64,000 nucleotides of DNA from an uncultured Eubacterium sp. (GTDB lineage: Bacteria > Bacillota > Clostridia > Lachnospirales > Lachnospiraceae): positions 51,062 to 115,061 of the forward strand of contig URKY01000005.1 of assembly GCA_900548465.1 (NCBI GenBank), in the 5' to 3' direction. The position numbers and the translations under genes are program-made. The notes under the pieces are model-generated. The model was not told the origin of the DNA. It saw only the letters and a program-made list of their open reading frames with translations, and ran no database searches. Position 1 is the first letter of the stretch, and every line of letters starts with the position of its first letter. Positions 18,372 through 26,570 of the stretch are shown here, one piece after another.

Positions 18372-19151
18372 TTGGATGTAAATGTGAATAAGATAAAAAA
18401 AGTTATGGTTATATTGTCAGTTGTGTTGGGAATTGCTGCTGTCATAACTCTTGTAATGAGTTTAAGCAAAGACAGGGCAACTGATAAATCAAAGGAAATA
18501 ATTGCAAGGATTAATAATGATAGGGCAGTAGTTAATAATCAGGAAAATGATTCACTTGAGGCAATGCAGGTAGCAATTACTTTTGATGACGGACCAAGTA
18601 CGGTCTATACAGAGATACTGTTAGACGGATTAAAAGAACGTGGTGTAAAGGCTACGTTCTTTTTGACGGGTCAGGAAATACAATATAGCAAAAAAGTTGT
18701 TAAAAGAATGAGTGATGAGGGGCATTTGATTGGAAATCATACATATACTCATATAGATTTGAAACGTACGGGATTTGGTAAGGCAAAGCAGGAAATTGAA
18801 AAAACAAACGAATGTATAAAGGAGATAACAGGAAAGAGTCCTAAATATATCAGACCTCCGTATGGCGATTGGGATAAAAGACTTCTGGAAGAAACGGATA
18901 TGTCAATTGTGTTGTGGAGTGTTGACCCTGAAGACTGGAAAGATCAAAATGCCAATATTGTTGCAAAAAGAATTATAAAGAATACAAAACCGGGAGATGT
19001 TATTTTATTGCATGATATTTTTAAGACGTCGGTGGATGCGGCGCTTATTGTTATAGATGAATTGCAGAGCAAGGGTTACCAGTTCGTAACTGTGGATAAA
19101 ATGAATAACAGCAAGATCATAAGTAATAATACTTATCAAAAGGAAAATTAA
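18372..19151 (+). CDS. Polysaccharide deacetylase (NodB homology domain)
   Basis: A membrane-anchored carbohydrate esterase family 4 enzyme of about 259 residues. A signal anchor lies near residues 11-30, and the catalytic domain covers about 70-245. Motif 1 is TFDDGPS, motif 2 is the zinc-binding HTYTH in GNHTYTHIDL, and motif 3 is RPPYGDWD. LWSVDPEDW and VILLHD follow. Such enzymes remove acetyl groups from peptidoglycan or other cell-surface glycans; the substrate cannot be told here. The start is uncertain: TTG 18372 has little ribosome site, and GTG 18384 has GGATG upstream. Confidence 0.88.
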   Translation: MDVNVNKIKKVMVILSVVLGIAAVITLVMSLSKDRATDKSKEIIARINNDRAVVNNQENDSLEAMQVAITFDDGPSTVYTEILLDGLKERGVKATFFLTGQEIQYSKKVVKRMSDEGHLIGNHTYTHIDLKRTGFGKAKQEIEKTNECIKEITGKSPKYIRPPYGDWDKRLLEETDMSIVLWSVDPEDWKDQNANIVAKRIIKNTKPGDVILLHDIFKTSVDAALIVIDELQSKGYQFVTVDKMNNSKIISNNTYQKEN

Positions 19152-19179
19152 AGGCAATGTTAAATTTACACAAAATACG

Positions 19180-19208
19180 TTGTTAAATTTGAGACACTTT
19201 GTTATACT
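19180..19208 (+). promoter_or_regulatory. Sigma-A promoter for the small membrane exporter gene
   Basis: TTGTTA (19180-19185), a 17-bp spacer and TATACT (19203-19208). Confidence 0.7.
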
Positions 19209-19262
19209 CTATAAGGATATGGTGTTGGCAGACAACACAAAAATAAATTTTGAGGAGAGATT

Positions 19263-19733
19263 ATGAAATATTTAATAGTGTTTTTAGTATCAATGGTTCC
19301 AATAGTAGAACTTAGAGGAGCGTTGCCAATTGCAGCAGGTTTTGGACTTCCGATGGTTAGATCATATATTATCTGCGTAATTGGAAATATGTTACCGGTT
19401 CCTGTTATTTTCTTCTTTGCAAGAAAGGTACTCATTTGGGGCGCTGATAAAAAATATATTGGAAAATTCTTTACATGGTGTCTTGACAAAGGTGAACGTG
19501 GTGGAGAAAAATTAAAGGCAAAGGCAGGAAGAGGACTTTATGTTGCCTTAATGTTATTTGTTGGAATTCCACTTCCGGGTACGGGAGCATGGACAGGAAC
19601 GTTGGCAGCAAGCTTTTTAGATATGGATTTTAAGAAGAGCGTTATTGCATGTATGGGTGGCGTTCTCCTGGCAGGGATTATCATGGGAACATTAAGTGCC
19701 CTTGGAGTGTCAGCATTTAGTACTGCATTTTAG
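19263..19733 (+). CDS. Putative small multi-drug export protein family membrane protein
   Basis: A 156-residue integral membrane protein of the Sm_multidrug_ex family (COG2426). Three to five hydrophobic segments are seen at about 1-20, 33-55, 92-110 and 125-150. VPIVELRGALPIAAGFGLP at the N-terminus and GIPLPGTGAWTGTLAASFLDM in the second half are family signatures and probably form a pair of re-entrant loops. The family name comes from old annotation; transport of drugs has not been shown for most members. ATG 19263 follows GAGGAGA. Confidence 0.8.
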   Translation: MKYLIVFLVSMVPIVELRGALPIAAGFGLPMVRSYIICVIGNMLPVPVIFFFARKVLIWGADKKYIGKFFTWCLDKGERGGEKLKAKAGRGLYVALMLFVGIPLPGTGAWTGTLAASFLDMDFKKSVIACMGGVLLAGIIMGTLSALGVSAFSTAF

Positions 19734-19744
19734 TGGTTGAGTTT

Positions 19745-19881
19745 GATAGCTATCAGATTTGAAATTTGTAATAGCTATTAGATTTGAAATTTATGATAGC
19801 TATTAGATTTGAAATTTAGGGCAACTATCAGATTTTAAACTTGTGAAAGCTATTAGAACTGAAATTCAGGATAGCTTTTTT
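19745..19881 (+). repeat. 25-bp tandem repeats ending in an intrinsic terminator
   Basis: The core AGCTAT/AACTAT/AGCTTT recurs at 19748, 19773, 19798, 19823, 19848 and 19873, exactly 25 bases apart, with CAGATTTGAAATTT between copies. The last interval forms a terminator: AAGCTAT (19847-19853) pairs with ATAGCTT (19871-19877), followed by T residues. The first unit holds the palindrome GATAGCTATC, so earlier copies could also pair with the last arm. Confidence 0.85.
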
Positions 19882-19938
19882 ATACAAAATTATTAATAAT
19901 AGCCGGATGTAAATATGCATTAAGCAATTGGAGATTTT

Positions 19939-20334
19939 ATGAGCAAGAAACAAATGAATTACAACTATATGTACAAGGGACAGAAGAATACTCAGAAGAG
20001 CAGTGGCTACGAGAAATACACGCCTACATTAGTAGGAAAAATAGCTATGGGAATTACCATCCCATCAGTCATTATTGCATTTATATCTGTAATGATTGCA
20101 TTGTTTGGTGTGATTCAGGCATTGCCGGTTACATTTATCACATTTATAATTTCGGTACTGGGAAGTATTGTACTTGTTATAGATATTGTTGTATTTAACA
20201 GAAAACAGAAGAAGCTTTCAGGTAGTAGCAATGATGGCGTTAAAGAGATGGACATCATGAGAATCGTGCATATGCTAATTGGAATAGTTGTAGGTATTAT
20301 TATCGGATATTTAATCTGGGGCTCAAAAAGATAG
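19939..20334 (+). CDS. Hypothetical membrane protein with three predicted helices
   Basis: A 131-residue protein with a polar, tyrosine-rich N-terminal tail (about 1-33). Hydrophobic helices follow near 35-59, 62-84 and 108-127, and a basic segment KKLSGSSNDG lies between the last two. It resembles small membrane proteins common in Lachnospiraceae, but no function is recognised. ATG 19939 has TTGGAGA upstream. The next small gene starts 18 bases later, which suggests a two-gene transcript closed by the terminator at 20555. Confidence 0.7.
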   Translation: MSKKQMNYNYMYKGQKNTQKSSGYEKYTPTLVGKIAMGITIPSVIIAFISVMIALFGVIQALPVTFITFIISVLGSIVLVIDIVVFNRKQKKLSGSSNDGVKEMDIMRIVHMLIGIVVGIIIGYLIWGSKR

Positions 20335-20352
20335 AAATAATGGAGAAGGAAA

Positions 20353-20532
20353 ATGGACAATTTACCAAAAGACCCTATAATGCTTTTAAGCGTTGTAAAT
20401 ACAAATTTACGTGACTTCTATGGAAGTCTGGATTCCCTTTGCGAAGACAAAGGAGTTGTAAAAGAAGAATTGATTGCCAAATTAAATTCAGTTGGATATG
20501 AGTATAATGTGGAGCGAAATCAGTTTATTTAA
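20353..20532 (+). CDS. DUF4250 family small protein
   Basis: A 59-residue soluble protein, MDNLPKDPIMLLSVVNTNLR onward, with the conserved start and the central DFYGSLDSLCEDKG of the DUF4250 family. It is common in Clostridia and has no known function. The GGAGAAGG ribosome site lies just upstream. Confidence 0.82.
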   Translation: MDNLPKDPIMLLSVVNTNLRDFYGSLDSLCEDKGVVKEELIAKLNSVGYEYNVERNQFI

Positions 20533-20554
20533 CATAATATAACTTTTATAATTG

Positions 20555-20622
20555 AAAATGTGTAAATTAGTGGTCGTACAATATTAGATTATTGTGCCGA
20601 TAGACTGATTTACACATTTTTT
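20555..20622 (+). terminator. Long-hairpin intrinsic terminator
   Basis: AAAATGTGTAAAT (20555-20567) pairs perfectly with ATTTACACATTTT (20608-20620), and the arms continue imperfectly inward. It ends in a T tract. It closes the DUF4250 unit and may also serve the minus strand. Confidence 0.82.
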
Positions 20623-20798
20623 ATTAGTAGTGGTTTGAATTGCGTAAATACAAGATGCCATCCCTGTGGCAGGTCACCGAATTACACAAATATAGTTTGT
20701 AATGGTAGAATTTGCGTAAATATCCGAAAACAAGATCTGGATATTATCCTCCAAATAGAAAAATTAGCAGCGACATTAAATATATTTCCCGCTTCCAC

Positions 20799-21469
20799 CT
20801 ACTCAAGCAATTTAAAATTATTTTTATTAAATTCAATAAGCCCATCATCCCTCATCTTACACAATTCTTTCGACAGGGCACTGCGGTCTAGATTTAGAAA
20901 ATCTGCAAGCTGCTGGCGGTTAAAGGGAATTGTGAAATCAGAACTTTTATTAATCATAGCCTGCTGTGAAAAATAAATAGACAGACGCTCGCGGATTGTT
21001 TTAGGAGCAGTGCAGAAACTCCTGTTAGAGAGAATTATGTTTTTGTTAGTAGCAATTAAAAGAAGATTTTTCTGAATCTTAAACAGCCATGGTTTGGTTT
21101 GATATATATCATCTAATAAAATATTCAGATTAAAAAATACAATTGTAGAATTCTCTGCGGCCACGGCATCTACAAGCATTGGCAATTTCGTATAGCCATA
21201 TGATTCAGCAAAAGCCTGACCTTTTCAACAACACTTAAAATACTTCGGTTCCCCCAGATGTCATTACTTTCAATAAAAACTGTACCATGCATTACAATTC
21301 CCATTTTGGAAACAACATCCCCTGTATGAAAAATAATATTACCCTTGGAAAAATCTTTTTCCGTAAATGCACCAAGATTATTTAATTCCTGTAATTCTTC
21401 AAAAGACACCTGATTAAAAAAAATTAATTTTGAAATGTCATTAAGAAACTTTAGATTAGTCAATTTCAT
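20799..21469 (-). pseudogene. Frameshifted Crp/Fnr family regulator (HcpR-like)
   Basis: The gene reads as two pieces. The first (start 21469, behind GGAGG) encodes the cyclic-nucleotide-binding-like domain up to WGNRSILSVVEK. The second encodes the rest, PMLVDAVAAENSTIVFFNLN onward, with a complete helix-turn-helix RQQLADFLNLDRSALSKEL. Restoring one base at the A run on the minus strand (TTTT at 21222-21225 on plus) gives VVEKGQAFAESYGYTKLPMLVD, a continuous Crp/Fnr protein of about 223 residues. It is divergent from the ferredoxin-hcp genes, as HcpR-type regulators of nitrosative stress often are. A sequencing error or an on/off homopolymer switch is possible. Confidence 0.85.
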
Positions 21470-21509
21470 AGAAGCCTCCAATAAATTTTTATAAAAATAA
21501 ATTTTCGTG

Positions 21510-21548
21510 GTTATAACAACGTAAAAGATATTACTATTCTAATATAAT
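21510..21548 (+). promoter_or_regulatory. Activator-type promoter of the ferredoxin-hcp operon
   Basis: TATAAT (21543-21548) has no good -35 (CGTAAA at 21520-21525). A palindrome GTTATAAC (21510-21517, wider TGGTTATAACAA) is centred at about -41.5 from the predicted start near 21555, the class II position of Crp/Fnr activators. A second inverted repeat, CAACA-AATG-TGTTG, lies at 21562-21575. Confidence 0.6.
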
Positions 21549-21608
21549 AACCAATGTAAAGCAACAAATGTGTTGTTTACAAAAATCAAGTCAGATAGGA
21601 GGAAAGCA

Positions 21609-22319
21609 ATGATTAGAAAAATCATACACATTGATGAAGATAAATGTAATGGATGTGGTGCCTGTGCAGCGGCATGCCATGAAGGTGCCATAGGAATGGT
21701 TGATGGTAAGGCGAAACTTTTAAGAGATGATTATTGTGACGGATTAGGCGACTGTCTTCCAACATGCCCCACAGGAGCAATTACTTTTGTTGAGAGAGAA
21801 GCAAAAGCTTATGACCATGAGGCTGTAATGGAAAATATGAAAAAGAAGAATAATGCTTCAGGAGAAGTTATGCAAGGCGGATGCCCGGGAACAAGAATGA
21901 AAGCATTAAAGCACAATAATGATTTACAGGAGAACGCAAGCCCTGTAAAAAAGCAGTCGAGACTTGGACAGTGGCCTTGTCAGATTAAACTGGTTCCCGT
22001 TAATGCACCATATTTTGATGGGGCAAAACTGTTAATTGCGGCTGACTGTACAGCATATGCCTATGCTAATATTCACGAGGAATTTATGAAGGGAAAAATT
22101 ACTCTTATAGGATGTCCTAAATTAGACAGCGTGGATTACAGCGAAAAATTAACAGAAATAATTAAAGAAAACAGCATTGAGGAAGTTACAATTATAAGAA
22201 TGGAAGTACCATGCTGTGGAGGCATTGAAATGGCAGCTAAAACAGCATTACAAAACAGTGGCAAGTTTATTCCATGGAGAGTAGTAACAGTTTCCATAAA
22301 TGGTGAAATGTTGGATTAA
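21609..22319 (+). CDS. 4Fe-4S ferredoxin-domain protein, partner of Hcp
   Basis: A 236-residue iron-sulfur protein. Two 4Fe-4S clusters are indicated by CNGCGACAAACHEGAI and CDGLGDCLPTCPTGAI (about residues 13-65). A C-terminal domain follows with AADCTAYAYANIHEEFMKG, IGCPKLD and the late VPCCGG. This architecture is commonly found just before hcp in Clostridia and probably supplies electrons to it, an inference from linkage. The start is ATG 21609 behind AGGAGG; the longer frame from 21570 would run through the promoter region. Confidence 0.85.
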   Translation: MIRKIIHIDEDKCNGCGACAAACHEGAIGMVDGKAKLLRDDYCDGLGDCLPTCPTGAITFVEREAKAYDHEAVMENMKKKNNASGEVMQGGCPGTRMKALKHNNDLQENASPVKKQSRLGQWPCQIKLVPVNAPYFDGAKLLIAADCTAYAYANIHEEFMKGKITLIGCPKLDSVDYSEKLTEIIKENSIEEVTIIRMEVPCCGGIEMAAKTALQNSGKFIPWRVVTVSINGEMLD

Positions 22320-22350
22320 AACATAAAAAACATAAGGAGTATAAATAAAG

Positions 22351-23952
22351 ATGGAAAATTTAAACAGCATGTTCTGTTTTCAGTGTGAACAGACAGCAGG
22401 ATGCAGTGGATGCACAAAAAGCGTAGGGGTGTGCGGTAAAACCGCCAATACAGCGAATTTACAGGATAAGTTGACAGGAGCCCTTATAGGGTTGGCGAAA
22501 GCCTGTGGAAACGGTGAAAAAACAGAAAATACAGACAGAATTATAATTGAGGGCTTATTTACAACTGTTACAAATGTTAACTTTAACGATAAAACATTGG
22601 AAGATATGATAACAAAGGTTCACAATGAAAAGGCCGGAATAGTTCCGGGATGTGCCGGATGTATGTCAAGGTGTGGAAATACCGATGACTATAACATGGA
22701 AGAACTGTGGAATGCCGATGAAGATATACGTTCCCTTAAATCTCTTATTTTATTTGGAATCAGGGGAATGGCAGCATATGCATATCACGCACTAATGTTT
22801 GGACTAAAAGACGAAGAAGTAAATGACTTTTTCTATAGGGCATTGTCAGTAATAAGCTATGATTTGACTGCAGATAAATTACTGGAAACAGTTCTTAAAG
22901 TAGGAGAGATTAACTTTAAATGTATGGAACTTTTGGATAGGGCAAATACCGGGGCATATGGAGCTCCGACTCCGACAAAAGTGCCGTTAACTGTAGAAAA
23001 GGGACCTTTCATTGTAATATCAGGTCATGATTTAAAGGATTTGGAACTGTTGCTCAAACAGACGGAAGGAAAAGGTATTAATATATATACTCACGGTGAA
23101 ATGCTTCCGGCACATGGTTATCCGGAATTAAAGAAGTATAAGCATCTTAAAGGAAATTTCGGTACGGCATGGCAGAATCAGCAGAGAGAATTTCACAACA
23201 TTCCAGCACCGGTTGTATTTACTACAAACTGTCTTATGCCTGTAAAAGAAAGCTACAAAGACAGAGTTTTTACAACAGAGGTAGTATCTTATCCTGAAAT
23301 GGTTCATATTGGAGAAGATAAAGATTTTACGCCGATTATAAATAAAGCACTGGAGTTAGGGGGCTACAGTGAAGATTATAAAATGACAGGCATAAATGGA
23401 GGCTCATTTGTAACAACAGGATTTGCTCACAATACTGTATTGTCTGTGGCTGACAAAGTAATTGATGGTGTGAAACAGGGAAAAATAAGTCATTTCTTCC
23501 TGGTAGGCGGCTGTGATGGCGCAAAGGTTGGAAGAAATTATTATACAGAGTTAGTAAAACAGACACCAAAGGATTCAATTATTCTTACCTTAGCCTGTGG
23601 TAAATACAGATTTAATGATTTGGATTTAGGAGAAATAGAAGGCTTACCAAGAATTATGGATATGGGACAGTGTAACGATGCCTTCTCAGCAATAAAAGTC
23701 GCAGTGGCACTGGCAGAAGCGTTTGAATGTGACATAAACAAACTTCCCCTGTCAATGGTTCTGTCATGGTATGAACAAAAGGCGGTCTGTATATTGCTGA
23801 CACTTCTTCATTTAGGAATAAAGGATATCTATCTTGGACCAACAATTCCGGCATTTATATCACCTAATGTACTAAAAATACTGGTGGATAATTATAATCT
23901 TTCACCAATTAGTACACCGGAAGAAGACTTAAAGAAAATATTGGGAAAATAG
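22351..23952 (+). CDS. hcp: Hydroxylamine reductase / hybrid-cluster protein
   Basis: A 533-residue hybrid-cluster protein that reduces nitric oxide or hydroxylamine and protects anaerobes from nitrosative stress. The N-terminal cysteines for the cubane cluster are in MFCFQCEQTAGCSGCTKS (Cys9, Cys12, Cys18 and Cys21). Hybrid-cluster ligands lie in VFTTNCLMP, LACGKYRFN and the VGGCDGAKVGRNYYTE region. It lies 31 bases after the ferredoxin gene, AAGGAG precedes ATG 22351, and a terminator follows. Confidence 0.95.
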   Translation: MENLNSMFCFQCEQTAGCSGCTKSVGVCGKTANTANLQDKLTGALIGLAKACGNGEKTENTDRIIIEGLFTTVTNVNFNDKTLEDMITKVHNEKAGIVPGCAGCMSRCGNTDDYNMEELWNADEDIRSLKSLILFGIRGMAAYAYHALMFGLKDEEVNDFFYRALSVISYDLTADKLLETVLKVGEINFKCMELLDRANTGAYGAPTPTKVPLTVEKGPFIVISGHDLKDLELLLKQTEGKGINIYTHGEMLPAHGYPELKKYKHLKGNFGTAWQNQQREFHNIPAPVVFTTNCLMPVKESYKDRVFTTEVVSYPEMVHIGEDKDFTPIINKALELGGYSEDYKMTGINGGSFVTTGFAHNTVLSVADKVIDGVKQGKISHFFLVGGCDGAKVGRNYYTELVKQTPKDSIILTLACGKYRFNDLDLGEIEGLPRIMDMGQCNDAFSAIKVAVALAEAFECDINKLPLSMVLSWYEQKAVCILLTLLHLGIKDIYLGPTIPAFISPNVLKILVDNYNLSPISTPEEDLKKILGK

Positions 23953-23958
23953 AATAAC

Positions 23959-24016
23959 AAAAAGTTGTGGATATTTTATTGAAATTACAATTTTCAAAAT
24001 TTACCCACAACTTTTT
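23959..24016. terminator. Terminator between hcp and the minus-strand small gene
   Basis: AAAAAGTTGTGG (23959-23970) pairs with CCACAACTTTTT (24005-24016) in a perfect 12-bp stem with A/T tracts on both sides, so it may work in both directions. Confidence 0.82.
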
Positions 24017-24029
24017 TATTTTTTAAATA

Positions 24030-24263
24030 TTATTTTTTTATATGAATTTCAGGAATTGCAACGGAATCAAAACTAATAGAAGGCTTTGACTTCTTTTTAG
24101 TTTTATCTTCCGAGTCTTTTTCTTCCATGGTATCTGAATTACTATCATTATTAGGAGTGTTTTCTTCATCAGAAGCCGTATGTAAATGTACTTCAGGGAT
24201 TGCCAGGTTGTCAAACGATAAATCAATGCTTTTTTTCTTTTTTTTGATATTTTCTTTTTTCAT
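24030..24263 (-). CDS. Small charged protein with a duplicated SFDxxAIPEhH motif
   Basis: A 77-residue protein not recognised as any family. It begins with a lysine run (KKENIKKKKK). The block SFDNLAIPEVHLH (about 16-28) is repeated as SFDSVAIPEIHIKK at the C-terminus, separated by an acidic, probably disordered linker (EENTPNNDSNSDTMEEKDSED). It starts 20 bases downstream of gltS and is probably on the same transcript. The repeated linear motif suggests a bivalent binding tag rather than an enzyme. Confidence 0.6.
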   Translation of the reverse strand: MKKENIKKKKKSIDLSFDNLAIPEVHLHTASDEENTPNNDSNSDTMEEKDSEDKTKKKSKPSISFDSVAIPEIHIKK

Positions 24264-24283
24264 GACTTTTTCCTCCGATTAAA

Positions 24284-25471
24284 TTAAATAAAGTTAATAA
24301 AGAATGTAATAACTAAACTGTTAATAAAGTCTGCAAATAAACTTCCTATTAATGGAATTAAAAGGTAAGCTTTGATTGATGGAGCATATCTGTCACATAT
24401 AGCCTGCATGTTAGCCATGGCGTTAGGTGTGGCACCCATACCAAAACCACAGGTTCCGGCTGATAAAACAGCTGCGTCGTAATCTCTTCCCATAACATTG
24501 AAAACAACAAAATACGTGAAAAGGAAAATAAGCAGAAGCTGTGCACCTAACAAAATAATCAAAGGCAGTGCCAGATCAGCTAACTGCCAAAGTTTTAAGG
24601 TAATCATGGCGATTCCCAAAAACAGTGAAAGGCAAATACCACCAAGGTCATTTATTTCACCCATATGGATGGTAAATTTCCCTGAATATTCGCTTAAGTT
24701 TCTAATAAGGGCGGCTGCAAGCATTGCACCGATGTAAATAGGGAAAGTCATTCCTGTTTTGGTTAATAACCATGAAAAAACAGTTCCAAGACCTACCGCA
24801 AGAATTGTTTGGAAAACAGCGGCTGCATACATGTTAGTATGTCTTTCATGCTTTATTTCATCTTCTACCAATAAACTGTCGTCTTCATTGGTGACGGTAT
24901 CCATAAGTTTTTTCTTTTCAATAAGTTTTCTGCCAATTGGTCCACCCACAAGGCTGCCTGCAATAAGACCAAAGGTAGCAGCGGCGGTACAGATTGTAGT
25001 GGCTCCTGAAACATTTAAGTCTTCAAGGACAGGTCCAAAGGCACCGGCAGTTCCATGACCGCCAACCATTGGAATCGAGCCTGTACACAGACCGATTAAC
25101 GGATCAAGACCTAAAACTTTTGAAACTCCAACGGCAAGACCGTTTTGGACAACAATAAGAAATATAACAAGTGCAAGAAAAACTATTAAAGATTTACCGC
25201 CACTTTTTAGTATTTTTAAGTTAGCCTGAAAACCTACAGAAGTAAAGAAAAATACCATACAAACTTCCCTTAAGGTATCATCAAATGAAAATTCAGCAAT
25301 TCCGGTTCCGTAACATATGCAGGTAAATATTGCGAAAAGCAGACCACCTACAACAGGTGCAGGAATGCAGAATTTTTCAAGAAAATTAAATTTACTTTTT
25401 AAAAATTGTCCAAGTATCAATACAACAACGGCGATAGCCAGTGTCTGATACATATCTAATTGTACGTTCAT
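24284..25471 (-). CDS. gltS: Sodium/glutamate symporter
   Basis: A 395-residue membrane protein of the GltS (ESS) family that imports glutamate with sodium. About ten helices are seen. The repeated signature in each half, a GGHGTAGAFGP loop (about residues 136-148) and TCGFGMGATPNAMANMQAI near the C-terminus, is diagnostic and forms the re-entrant loops at the substrate site. It is in the middle of a minus-strand cluster after citrate synthase and a TAXI binding protein, which fits glutamate use. The ribosome site is weak (GGAAATG). Confidence 0.93.
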   Translation of the reverse strand: MNVQLDMYQTLAIAVVVLILGQFLKSKFNFLEKFCIPAPVVGGLLFAIFTCICYGTGIAEFSFDDTLREVCMVFFFTSVGFQANLKILKSGGKSLIVFLALVIFLIVVQNGLAVGVSKVLGLDPLIGLCTGSIPMVGGHGTAGAFGPVLEDLNVSGATTICTAAATFGLIAGSLVGGPIGRKLIEKKKLMDTVTNEDDSLLVEDEIKHERHTNMYAAAVFQTILAVGLGTVFSWLLTKTGMTFPIYIGAMLAAALIRNLSEYSGKFTIHMGEINDLGGICLSLFLGIAMITLKLWQLADLALPLIILLGAQLLLIFLFTYFVVFNVMGRDYDAAVLSAGTCGFGMGATPNAMANMQAICDRYAPSIKAYLLIPLIGSLFADFINSLVITFFINFI

Positions 25472-25561
25472 TTCATTTCCGGTATATTGTAATTAAACTA
25501 TTTGGTAGTTAATATCAAATATATTTTTTCCTTTCAAAATATTATCAACATAGGAGACATA

Positions 25562-26524
25562 TTATTTAGCACTTGAAGAAACTGTTATTCCTTTTTCTTT
25601 GTAATAAGCACATGCTCCCGGATGGAATGGAATTGTAACTCCCTTAGTGGAATCTTCCTCATCAAAATTCAAATCCATCTGCAATGAATATTGAAAATCC
25701 TTTGCATGCTTAAACAAAAGAGAAGTTAACTCCTTAACAGTATCTTCTGACATATTATTCTTTACAAGTAATACGGATTTTACACAAAGAGTTGAAACAT
25801 CTTTTGTCTGACCGGTATAAGTGCCGGCAGGAATTGTGTATGAATCATAGAACTTGTATGAAGTTTTTAATTTTTGTGCGCACTTATTGTCAATGTCAAT
25901 AAAACGTATCTTATACTGCTTTGCAAGTTCTTCAATAACTGTAGTTTGGATTCCGGAAGTACAGAAGAAGGCATCAATACTGCCATTTTCCAACTGTTTT
26001 GCCGCGTCAGTGTAATCCAGATTTTTAGTCTTTACTAAATTATCCCATAAGCCACAGGCTTTAAGAATCTGAGTGGCATTTAATTCTGTACCGGAGTCAG
26101 AAGCACCTATGCTGACTGTTTTCCCCTGCAAATCATCTAATGTCTTAATTGAAGATTTGTCCAAAACAACAATCTGGCAGGCTTCCTTATAAAGTCCGGC
26201 AATAGCGGAATAGCCGGTATATTTCTGACCGTCAAAATCCTTTGAACCATAGTAGGCATCATCAATCAAATCCATTTGGGAAATCCCCATGTCAATGTAG
26301 CCTTTTGACAACAGACGAATATTAGCGGCAGAGCCGGCAGTAGATTTTACGTCAAATTTTAATTTATCATTTTCTTTTGTGGCAAGCTCAGTAAATGCCG
26401 TGCTAAATGAATAATACATTCCCCCTAAGCCCGCCGCACCAAAACGTATAGTGCCGTTGCCGTTTCCACAACCTGTAAGGGTAATGGTTACCAGGCTTAA
26501 AATAATGCATAATAATTTTTTCAA
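25562..26524 (-). CDS. TAXI family substrate-binding lipoprotein
   Basis: A 320-residue extracytoplasmic binding protein of the TAXI group of TRAP transporters. A lipoprotein signal ends in LTGC (Cys19). The mature part starts TIRFGAAGLGGMYYSFSTAF, the family's conserved GGxYY region, followed by STAGSAANIRLLSKGYIDMGISQ. TAXI proteins usually work with a fused TRAP permease, which is absent here. Instead the next gene, 90 bases on, is gltS. Some TAXI proteins bind glutamate, so a working link is plausible but unproven. Confidence 0.88.
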   Translation of the reverse strand: MKKLLCIILSLVTITLTGCGNGNGTIRFGAAGLGGMYYSFSTAFTELATKENDKLKFDVKSTAGSAANIRLLSKGYIDMGISQMDLIDDAYYGSKDFDGQKYTGYSAIAGLYKEACQIVVLDKSSIKTLDDLQGKTVSIGASDSGTELNATQILKACGLWDNLVKTKNLDYTDAAKQLENGSIDAFFCTSGIQTTVIEELAKQYKIRFIDIDNKCAQKLKTSYKFYDSYTIPAGTYTGQTKDVSTLCVKSVLLVKNNMSEDTVKELTSLLFKHAKDFQYSLQMDLNFDEEDSTKGVTIPFHPGACAYYKEKGITVSSSAK

Positions 26525-26570
26525 AATATTTACTCCTTGTTTTTATAATAAATGAAAAGGGTTGTATAGA

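Noticed and set aside
19745..19881. 25-bp repeats considered as CRISPR
   Set aside because: The period is the whole repeat, leaving no spacers; the last copy acts as a terminator arm.
20635..20976. 113-residue plus-strand frame opposite the Crp/Fnr gene
   Set aside because: It lies antisense to the conserved helix-turn-helix coding region and has no ribosome site.
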